Origin: Roseomonas sp.
GTDB taxonomy: Bacteria; Pseudomonadota; Alphaproteobacteria; Acetobacterales; Acetobacteraceae
DNA: 64,000 nucleotides
Assembly: GCA_020249925.1 (NCBI GenBank)
Contig: JADCER010000010.1
Span: 144,713 to 208,712 of the forward strand
Direction of reading: 5' to 3'
A model generated the notes under the pieces. It worked only from the letters and a program-made list of their open reading frames with translations, was not told where the DNA came from and did not search any database. The translations under genes were made by a program, and so were the position numbers. Positions 45,209 to 52,359 of the stretch are shown one piece after another. Positions within the stretch are counted from its first letter, which is position 1; the number at the start of each line of letters is the position of its first letter.

Positions 45209-45384
45209 AACAGCGCAGCCTATACTATGAGAAGTCTGGTTGAAAACGTCTAACATCCGACGCTGTGCAGGGCGGAGCATTAGCGACACTGGTAAGTTTC
45301 CACGTCCAAGGGGGCGCTACCTGAAGCGGGATTGTATCGCAAGGGGTGGCAAGCCAGGATTTTGGGTGCTAAGCAGCGCCAAGT

Positions 45385-45461
45385 CGGAGCGTAGCGCAGC
45401 CTGGTAGCGCATCAGTCTGGGGGACTGGGGGTCGTGGGTTCGAATCCCGCCGCTCCGACCA
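45385..45461 (+). tRNA. tRNA-Pro (GGG)
   Basis: CGGAGCG pairs with CGCTCCG across the acceptor. D-arm GCGCAGCCTGGTAGCGC. Anticodon stem TCAGT/ACTGG with loop CTGGGGG, anticodon GGG. T-arm GTGGGTTCGAATCCCGC, and an encoded CCA. A hairpin and T-run 25 nt further on is the terminator. Confidence 0.95.
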
Positions 45462-45485
45462 TTTACGAAAATTGATCGTGCTTCC

Positions 45486-45510
45486 GCCGGCCTCTGACGC
45501 CGGCTTTTTT
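45486..45510 (+). terminator. Terminator after tRNA-Pro
   Basis: GCCGGC (45486-45491) and GCCGGC (45499-45504), a self-complementary pair with a 7-nt loop, followed at once by TTTTTT. A classical intrinsic terminator. It lies just before the 3' end of the convergent hypothetical gene at 45512. Confidence 0.88.
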
Positions 45511-45511
45511 G

Positions 45512-46036
45512 TCAGCGCATGGGCCAAAGCCGTGACCAGGCATGGGCCAAGCTGTCGCGCAGCGATGCGCAGCCTGCCGAGGCTTCGCATAGCTGCGTGA
45601 GGTCACTGCCGGAGTCTCTCGCGGCATCGCGCAGGCCGGCCCAGGCTTGCCCGATCTGCGCGCTGCCCGCGGCCATCACTTCCTGCGCGGCTTCGGCCTG
45701 GCGCTCTGCAGCCGCGCTCACATGGGGTGCCAGCGCTTCACCCAGGGCGCAGAAGGCGCGTTGCTCGGCGCTGGGCGGACGGCCGGCCATGGCATCCGCC
45801 AAAGCTTCCCAGACCTTGCCGGAACCAAGCAGCAGCGAAAGCGCTGCCCCGCCCGCCTGGCCCAGCATACAGGCATAGCTTGTGTGTGATTCGGGGACAG
45901 CATGTTTCGGCAGAAGCGGTTCCGTGCTGCCGGCCATCGGCAGTTTCGGGTTTGTCGCGACAGCATCGGATGCCTGCGCCGCCGCGGGCGCCATGAGTGC
46001 AGCAATGATCGCCGCCGTGGCGACAAGTTTCCTCAT
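45512..46036 (-). CDS. Hypothetical exported protein
   Basis: 174 residues with a Sec signal peptide (MRKLVATAAIIAALMAPAAA, cleavage after AQA). The mature part is Ala-rich and mostly helical, with four cysteines (C57 in YACML, then CALGE, QLCEA and GCASL) that could form two disulfides in the periplasm. The ATG overlaps the stop of the peptide-type SBP gene (ATGA), so they are coupled, suggesting an accessory to that receptor. No family recognised. Confidence 0.6.
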   Translation of the reverse strand: MRKLVATAAIIAALMAPAAAQASDAVATNPKLPMAGSTEPLLPKHAVPESHTSYACMLGQAGGAALSLLLGSGKVWEALADAMAGRPPSAEQRAFCALGEALAPHVSAAAERQAEAAQEVMAAGSAQIGQAWAGLRDAARDSGSDLTQLCEASAGCASLRDSLAHAWSRLWPMR

Positions 46037-47616
46037 GCGCGCTTCACCCCCCAGAACAAGGCCGGTCCGCCCTTTACCACATCGCGAATGCTGCGCCGAT
46101 AGGCTTGCGGCGGCAGCACTAACCCCAGCGGAATGAAGGGTACTTCCTGCCAGACCACGCGTTGAATATCCTCGGCAATGCGTTTTTCGGCCGCCAGATC
46201 AGGCGCGGCGAACCATGCATCGCGCAATTCCTCAAGCCTTGGCATGGTGGGCCAGCCGGACCAGGCATTGGCGCCATTGCCGCGAATCGGCATGTGGCTG
46301 CCAGGTACCGAGACATCCAGCCCTTCCCAGGTGGTGCAAAAGGCGCTCCAGCCGCCTTGGTCCACCGGGCCGCGATTGGTGCGGCGCTGGATTTGCGTGC
46401 CCCAATCCATGGAAATGAAATCCACATTGAAGCCGATGCGGCGCATGAGATCGGATGCGACCACGGCCAGGTTTTGCAAAACCGGCAGATCGGTGGCAGA
46501 CATCATCACCACACGTTCATTCCTGTAGCCGGAAGCAGCCAGCGCAGCGCGCGCCGCATCCAGGCTGCGCGGGCCGGTCAGCACCTCAAGCCCCGCATCA
46601 TTGGCAAGCGGTGTGCCGGGCGTGAAAACACCCGCTGGCACATGGGAAAGTGTTTGATCCGTGCCGATGGCGGCATCCATGAAAACGCGCTGATCAATCG
46701 CGGGTAAAAGCGCGCGGCGCACCGCCACATTGTCGAAGGGCGGATGGAGGAAATTGAAGCGCAGCACGCCCAAATTGCCGGCATTATTGATACGGTCCAC
46801 GACAATGTCGCGATGCCGGCGGAGCAGCGGCAGCAAATCCGCATGCGGCTGTTCCCACCAATCCGTTTCATTGTTCTGCAGCGCGGCGGATGCGGTGGAA
46901 GGGTCGGGCATGATGCGCCATTCCACGCGATCAAAATGCACCGGCTTGCCGCCCGCCATGAAGTCCGATGCTTCCTGGCGCGTCTGGTACCCTTCGAAAC
47001 GATCATACACCGCGATATCGCCGGAACGGAACAAATCCTGCCGGAAGCGGAAGGGGCCGCTGCCCGTGAAATCGCGGATTTGCTGGAAGGCATCGGTTGC
47101 GGCGATGCGTTCGGGCATGATGGCGCAAATGCTGGCCGATGGCTTGCCGAGCGCCCAGGCCAAGCCCGCCCAAGGCTGCTTCAGGCGAATTTCAAAACGG
47201 TTGTCATCCAGCGCGCGCATTTCATTCAGCAGCACGCCAAGCCTTTGGCCCAGCACATCGCGCTTGGACCAGCGATTGATGGAGGCAATGCAATCACCTG
47301 CGCGCACGGGTTCATTGTCATGGAAGCGCAAGCCGGGGCGGAGCGTCATGGTCCAGGTCAGGCCATCGGCCGAGATTTCATGCCCCGCCAGCATCTGGTG
47401 CTTGGGGCGAAAATCCGCGCCCAAGCCAAACAGCGTATCATAGACCATCAGGCCGTGATTGCGGACGACCACCGCCGTGCTCCAGACCGGGTCCATGCTG
47501 GAAAGATTGGCATGCGGAATGAAACGCAGGGTCCGCGCTGCGGTCTGGCCGGTGGCGAAGCGCGGCGCGGCGAGTGCGGCGGCCGTGGCGGCAAGCAATG
47601 GGCGGCGTGCGATCAT
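46033..47616 (-). CDS. ABC transporter substrate-binding protein, family 5
   Basis: 527 residues with a signal sequence (MIARRPLLAATAAALAAPRF). The family 5 (DppA/OppA) pattern is present: LTWTMTLRPGLRFHDNEPVR near residue 90, then the second lobe region QKDNNETDWWEQPH-like segment and LPAIDQRVFMDAAI. A periplasmic receptor for peptides, nickel, glutathione or other solutes. No permease or ATPase genes adjoin it on this strand, so its partners must be elsewhere. It is divergent from tctC; 140 bp separate them. Confidence 0.87.
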   Translation of the reverse strand: MIARRPLLAATAAALAAPRFATGQTAARTLRFIPHANLSSMDPVWSTAVVVRNHGLMVYDTLFGLGADFRPKHQMLAGHEISADGLTWTMTLRPGLRFHDNEPVRAGDCIASINRWSKRDVLGQRLGVLLNEMRALDDNRFEIRLKQPWAGLAWALGKPSASICAIMPERIAATDAFQQIRDFTGSGPFRFRQDLFRSGDIAVYDRFEGYQTRQEASDFMAGGKPVHFDRVEWRIMPDPSTASAALQNNETDWWEQPHADLLPLLRRHRDIVVDRINNAGNLGVLRFNFLHPPFDNVAVRRALLPAIDQRVFMDAAIGTDQTLSHVPAGVFTPGTPLANDAGLEVLTGPRSLDAARAALAASGYRNERVVMMSATDLPVLQNLAVVASDLMRRIGFNVDFISMDWGTQIQRRTNRGPVDQGGWSAFCTTWEGLDVSVPGSHMPIRGNGANAWSGWPTMPRLEELRDAWFAAPDLAAEKRIAEDIQRVVWQEVPFIPLGLVLPPQAYRRSIRDVVKGGPALFWGVKRA

Positions 47617-47756
47617 GGCTCAGGGCTCCTTGCTGGTGGGCTAAGCATGTCGTGGCGCCGGGCGGCGCGCAAGCCAACCCCTTGGAGAGTATCGGCATCA
47701 GGGCTAGGCTTCCCGAAAAGGGATGGGTAGCGATCCCAAAGCCGGAGGAGGGCTTC

Positions 47757-48734
47757 ATGACATTCATGATGAAACGTCGCACATTGGCGCGCCTTGGTTT
47801 CGGGGCGGGCGCCGTTTTGGCCGCGCCAGGTCTTGGGCGCGCGCAGGGCAATTTTCCCGAACGCACCATTGAAGTGGTGACGCATGCCGGGGTTGGTGGT
47901 GGTACGGATATCACCGCGCGCATGATGATGGTGCAGGCGCCAAGCGAATTCAAACAGGAATTCGTCGTCGTCAATCGCACCGCAGGCAGTGGCGCGCAGG
48001 CGCTGCAATATCTGGCCTCAAAGCCCGCTGATGGGCATACGATTATCCTGGTGACGCAGACCCATTTGCTGACCCAGCTGCGCAACCGCAATGTGCCGCA
48101 GTTTTCCGAGCTTGTGCCGCTGGTGCGCGCAACCGATGACCCGCAGCTTGTGCTGGTGCGGCGCGAAAGCCCCTTCCGCACCGCGGCTGATCTTGTTGCC
48201 GCCGGCAAACAACGTTCCTTGCGCTTTGGTGGCACGCATGTGGGCGGCGTTGATCATATTGCGATCTTTTCCTTCGGTCGCGCTGCGGGCATGCAGCAGC
48301 CAACCCTGGTACCTTTCCGAGGTGGTGGCGAGATTGTGATCAATCTAGTCGGCGGCAATACCGATTCAGCCCTGGTCAATCCGGCGGAGGCCGAAGCGCA
48401 ACTCCGTTCCGGTGAATTGCGCCCGCTGCTGGCACTTTCCGAAAAGCGGCTTGCGAATTTTCCGGATCTGCCGACCGCCAAGGAAACCGGCATTGATTGC
48501 GTTGCTTCCACCGTGCGCGGCTTTTGTGTGCTGCGGGGCACACCGGAAGACCGCGTGACGCGGTTGGAGGAAGGATTGCTTCGCGCCATGTCCGGCCCGA
48601 TCTTCAAATCCTATCTGGAAAACACAGGGCAATCGCCCGATAGCGTAGTGGGGCGCGCCGCCTGGGGCGCGCAGCTTCAGGCCTTCCATGATAGCGGGCG
48701 GGAAGCGCTGCAGGCGCTTGGCTTGCTGCGCTGA
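47757..48734 (+). CDS. tctC: TTT substrate-binding protein TctC
   Basis: 325 residues. KRRTLARLGFGAGAVLAAPG is a twin-arginine-like signal; the mature domain contains VVTHAGVGGGTDITARMM, the TctC/Bug ligand loop, and TAKETGIDCVASTVRGF later. These periplasmic receptors bind citrate, tartrate or other carboxylates. GGAGGAG 6-12 nt before ATG 47757 settles the start, while the longer frame extends into the divergent promoter region. First gene of tctCBA; overlaps tctB by one base (TGATG). Confidence 0.88.
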   Translation: MTFMMKRRTLARLGFGAGAVLAAPGLGRAQGNFPERTIEVVTHAGVGGGTDITARMMMVQAPSEFKQEFVVVNRTAGSGAQALQYLASKPADGHTIILVTQTHLLTQLRNRNVPQFSELVPLVRATDDPQLVLVRRESPFRTAADLVAAGKQRSLRFGGTHVGGVDHIAIFSFGRAAGMQQPTLVPFRGGGEIVINLVGGNTDSALVNPAEAEAQLRSGELRPLLALSEKRLANFPDLPTAKETGIDCVASTVRGFCVLRGTPEDRVTRLEEGLLRAMSGPIFKSYLENTGQSPDSVVGRAAWGAQLQAFHDSGREALQALGLLR

Positions 48735-49201
48735 TGCGCCCTGCGCGTAATCCGAATCACGCCATCGCCGCGAGCATTGCGGCGGTAGCCCTTTCAGCCA
48801 TCGCCGCGACCTTCACCTTTGAACCTGTGCCGCCCGGCCTGCCCGGTCTTGGCGCGGTGGAGTTTCCGCGCCTGGTTTCGGCCATTCTTTTGCTGTTGGC
48901 GCTGATCCTGGGGCTGACCGCGGCATCGCCCGCAAGTGAGGAGGAAGCGCCGCGCATTTCTCCTCGCGCCTGGTTGATTTTTGCGCTCTGCCTTGGGTTT
49001 TTGCCGCTGGTTGAGGTGATTGGCATGATCCCGGCGATCCCGATTTTTCTGGTGGTGGTGGGGTTGCTCTGGGGGGGTACGGCTTGGCTCATGCTGGTGC
49101 TTTCAGCGCTTGGCATGGGGATCGCCATTTGGCTGATCTTCGTGAAGGTCTTTCGCCTGACCCTGCCCAAGGGCTGGCTGGTCACCATGCTGGGGTTTTG
49201 A
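48734..49201 (+). CDS. tctB: TTT small permease TctB
   Basis: 155 residues, four predicted helices (about 12-30, 40-60, 78-97, 105-140), typical of the small subunit of the tripartite tricarboxylate transporter. Homology is weak as usual, but position and size between tctC and tctA decide. Starts at the last base of the tctC stop and ends 3 bp before the tctA ATG, so all three are translated together. Confidence 0.85.
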   Translation: MRPARNPNHAIAASIAAVALSAIAATFTFEPVPPGLPGLGAVEFPRLVSAILLLLALILGLTAASPASEEEAPRISPRAWLIFALCLGFLPLVEVIGMIPAIPIFLVVVGLLWGGTAWLMLVLSALGMGIAIWLIFVKVFRLTLPKGWLVTMLGF

Positions 49202-49204
49202 GTG

Positions 49205-50677
49205 ATGGAAGGGTTTTTGGGCGGGCTTGCCATTCTGATTGATCCCTGGGTGATGTTCATGGTGTTCCTTGGCACCGTGCTGGGGATTTTTGTCGGCGCG
49301 CTGCCGGGGATTTCGGGCAGCACCACCATTGCGCTGATGCTGCCCATGACCATCGCGATGGGGCCCATTCCGGCGATTTGTTTTCTGGGGGCGATTTATT
49401 GCGCGGCGAATTTCGGCGGGTCCATCACCGCCATTATGGTGAATGCGCCGGGTGACCCTTCGGCAAGTGCGACGGCGCTTGAAGGCTACAAGATGGCGGA
49501 AAAGGGCCAGGCGGGTCTGGCGCTTGGCATGTCAGCGGTTTCTTCGGCGATTGGCGGCATATTTTCGATCATTGTGCTGATCATTGCCGCACCTTTATTG
49601 GCGCGTGCGGCCTATTCCTTCGGGCCGCCGGAATATTTCGCGCTGGCCGTCTTCGGGCTTTCCATGTGCGCGGCGATTGGCGGGGATAGCGCGGTCAAGA
49701 ATCTGATTGCGGCGGCCCTTGGTGTCCTGATTGCGACGGTGGGCATGGATCTGACCACGGGGATTGAGCGTTTCGCCTTCGGCATTGATGAACTGGCCGA
49801 TGGGATCAAGTTTGTTCCGGTGCTGATCGGGCTTTTCGCGGTGGGCGAAATGCTCGATCAGGTGGTGCGCCGGGCGGAGAAGGCGAAGATCATCGCCATG
49901 GATGCAGCCCGCGTGCCGGGCCTGGCGGAGTTTCGCAAATGCAATCGCTCCATCTGGATTGGCAGCGGGATTGGCACCTTCATCGGGGCCTTGCCGGCGC
50001 TTGGTGCCACAACGGCAGCGCTGATTGGCTATAATGAAACCCGCCGTTGGTCCAAGCATAAGGAGGAATTCGGCAAGGGCAGCATTGAAGGTGTTGCGGG
50101 GCCTGAGGCTGCGAATAATGCCGCGGTCGGTGGTTCCATGGTGCCGACGCTTGCCTTGGGCATTCCCGGCAGTGCGACAACAGCGATTATTCTGGCCGGG
50201 CTGATTGTGCAGGGGGTGCGGCCCGGCCCACATCTTTTTACCGAACAGCCAACTTTGCTTTACGCGGTATTCGCTTCAATGCTCGCGGCCAATCTGTTCT
50301 ATCTTGGGCTTGGGCTTTACATGGCGAAGTTCTTCGCGCGCATCTCACTCGTGCCGCCGGCGATCCTTTGGCCTTCCGTATTCGTGCTTTCCATCATCGG
50401 CGCCTATGGGCCGGATCAATCCATGGGCGATGTCGTCATTATGCTTGTGGCGGGGGTGGTGGGTTTTCTGTTTCGCCGGACTGGGTTTTCGCCCGCACCC
50501 CTGATCATGGGGCTGGTTCTGGGGGGCAAGATGGAAGAAACGCTCAAGCAATCGCTGATCATCTTTGGCGATGATGTCACCCAATTCGCCACGCGGCCGA
50601 TTGCGATGACGCTGCTTTCCATCACCGCTATCGGGCTGTTATGGCCGCTGATCGCGCGATTTTGGCGGATGCGCTGA
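49205..50677 (+). CDS. tctA: TTT large permease TctA
   Basis: 490 residues with about twelve membrane helices. GTVLGIFVGALPGISGSTTI and GAIYCAANFGGSITAIMVNA are the TctA signatures; the repeated GSMVPTLALGIPGSATTAII is the second half of the internal duplication. It forms the Na+-coupled channel with TctB, fed by TctC. ATG 49205 is used; GTG 49202 adds one residue. The 3' end lies 6 bp from the convergent soeC gene. Confidence 0.92.
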   Translation: MEGFLGGLAILIDPWVMFMVFLGTVLGIFVGALPGISGSTTIALMLPMTIAMGPIPAICFLGAIYCAANFGGSITAIMVNAPGDPSASATALEGYKMAEKGQAGLALGMSAVSSAIGGIFSIIVLIIAAPLLARAAYSFGPPEYFALAVFGLSMCAAIGGDSAVKNLIAAALGVLIATVGMDLTTGIERFAFGIDELADGIKFVPVLIGLFAVGEMLDQVVRRAEKAKIIAMDAARVPGLAEFRKCNRSIWIGSGIGTFIGALPALGATTAALIGYNETRRWSKHKEEFGKGSIEGVAGPEAANNAAVGGSMVPTLALGIPGSATTAIILAGLIVQGVRPGPHLFTEQPTLLYAVFASMLAANLFYLGLGLYMAKFFARISLVPPAILWPSVFVLSIIGAYGPDQSMGDVVIMLVAGVVGFLFRRTGFSPAPLIMGLVLGGKMEETLKQSLIIFGDDVTQFATRPIAMTLLSITAIGLLWPLIARFWRMR

Positions 50678-50683
50678 GGGGGG

Positions 50684-51619
50684 TCAGCGCTGCGTCGGGT
50701 AGTATAGCGCCACCGTATGCGTCGCCTCGGCGAAGATCAGCCAGCGTTCCACCATTAGGCCAGCAAGCGCGCTGGTGGCGGCCAGCAAGCCAAAGGCCAT
50801 GGCGGCGCCACCGCCGATGATGATGGCAAGACAGAAAAATAGCGCAGGCAGGGCAAAACCAAGCAGCAGCGCGATGGCACGCAGCTTCGCCGCATGCACG
50901 CGGCCCACGCGAAACACCATCTCCCGCAACAGGTAATTCGCTTCCGTATGCGGGCTTTCCAGCGGGCGGACCTTGCCGATGAAACCAAGCCCCGTGGCGC
51001 TTTCGCGCGTGCTGCCGGCCGGTGCGGCATCCACACTCGCCCAATAGGCGCGCTTGAACATCAGCGCCGCGAGGCCAAGCGCGGCTGCGACCAAGGCGGG
51101 AAAGAAACCACCGCCCCAGAAGATGGCAAGCATGGCAAGTAGGGATGCGCCGGAGAAACTGGCGAACAGCAAATAGCCCGGCGCCACCATGGGGTGATGC
51201 CATTCCTTGATCGGCTTCAGCGACGCATAGATCATGCCCGTGCAATAAACCGTGATGGCTGCACCCAAGGCTGAGAGCAAACCGGCCATCAGGATCAGCC
51301 GTTTCTCATCATGCGCCAGCGCGATCATGAATACCGTGGCCGGTAGAAAGGTGATCACCGCCGCGACACCTTCACGCGACAGCCAGGAAGACCGCCATTG
51401 GCTGAGCGCGCGCCAGGCGCGTTCCGGCCTTCCGAGATGCAGCAGCGATGAACAGAGCCCCGCCGTGATTAGCGCGAGCGCGATGATGGCCGCGGTCGCA
51501 CCAAACAAGGTGCTGGCGGGCAAAAGGCCGAGCGGTTTCAACACACCGAGCCAGAACAGCAGCCCATATCCCGCACCGGAAGCGACCGTGAAGAAAATGA
51601 TGGAAGGGGCGGGTTTCAT
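50684..51619 (-). CDS. soeC: DmsC-type membrane anchor (SoeC-like)
   Basis: 311 residues, eight predicted helices. It resembles the DmsC/SoeC anchor family: GAGYGLLFWLGVLKPLG near the N-terminus, LHLGRPERAWRALSQWRSSW (HLGRP is the family hallmark), and IKEWHHPMVAPGYLLFASFSG. It would hand electrons from SoeB to quinone in the inner membrane. The start overlaps the soeB stop by 4 bp (51616-51619). Function as part of SoeABC is inferred from neighbours. Confidence 0.75.
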   Translation of the reverse strand: MKPAPSIIFFTVASGAGYGLLFWLGVLKPLGLLPASTLFGATAAIIALALITAGLCSSLLHLGRPERAWRALSQWRSSWLSREGVAAVITFLPATVFMIALAHDEKRLILMAGLLSALGAAITVYCTGMIYASLKPIKEWHHPMVAPGYLLFASFSGASLLAMLAIFWGGGFFPALVAAALGLAALMFKRAYWASVDAAPAGSTRESATGLGFIGKVRPLESPHTEANYLLREMVFRVGRVHAAKLRAIALLLGFALPALFFCLAIIIGGGAAMAFGLLAATSALAGLMVERWLIFAEATHTVALYYPTQR

Positions 51620-52359
51620 CGGGACAGCACCTTATCCATCCAGCGCAGCAGCGGGTTGGTGATTTGGCTCGGCAAGGGCCCGGCTTCCTTCGGCGCGGTC
51701 TTCACCTGGCTTGATGCCTTGCGCGGCGGCAGATAGCGATTGACGGGCTGATAGCCCATCTCGGGCATCAGCTCATACCCGCCGCGTTCGGCAACGAGCT
51801 TGGAGACATCGCTGTTTGGATCACCAAGATCACCGAAATGCCGCGCATTGGCGGGGCAGGTGGAAACGCAGGCCGGCACGCGGCGGTCTTCCGGAATGGT
51901 TTCGTTATAGATGCGGTCAACGCAGAGCGTGCATTTCTTCATCACGCCCTGGTCTTCATCCAATTCGCGCGCACCATAGGGGCAGGCCCAGGCGCAAAGC
52001 TGGCAGCCGATGCACATATCGGTGTTCACAAGCACAATGCCATCTTCCGCGCGCTTATAGGATGCGCCGGTCGGGCACACGGTCACGCAAGCTGGCGTTT
52101 CGCAATGGAGACACGAACGCGGGAAATGCACCGTGCGGCCTTCATCACCATCACCGGCTTCATAGGCATGCACGCGATTGAACCAAACGCCTTCCTGCGC
52201 CGCCGAATAAGGCTGGTGATCCGGCAAGGGCGCCATATGGCCGCTCGTGTTCCATTCCTTGCAATTCGTCGCACAGGCATGGCAGCCGACACAGGTATCC
52301 AGATCAATCACAAGGCCGAGCTTTTTCGCGCCCGGTGCGGGTGAGGGCAGGGATGTCAT
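51616..52359 (-). CDS. soeB: Four-cluster ferredoxin subunit (SoeB-like)
   Basis: 247 residues with four 4Fe-4S sites: CVGCHACATNC (about 23-33), CLHCETPACVTVCP, CIGCQLCAWACP and CTLC...CVSTCP. This is the DmsB/PhsB/SoeB type of electron-transfer subunit. ATG 52359 overlaps the molybdoenzyme stop by 4 bp; a longer frame upstream would run into that gene. No signal peptide, so the complex is likely on the cytoplasmic face. Confidence 0.82.
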   Translation of the reverse strand: MTSLPSPAPGAKKLGLVIDLDTCVGCHACATNCKEWNTSGHMAPLPDHQPYSAAQEGVWFNRVHAYEAGDGDEGRTVHFPRSCLHCETPACVTVCPTGASYKRAEDGIVLVNTDMCIGCQLCAWACPYGARELDEDQGVMKKCTLCVDRIYNETIPEDRRVPACVSTCPANARHFGDLGDPNSDVSKLVAERGGYELMPEMGYQPVNRYLPPRKASSQVKTAPKEAGPLPSQITNPLLRWMDKVLSR

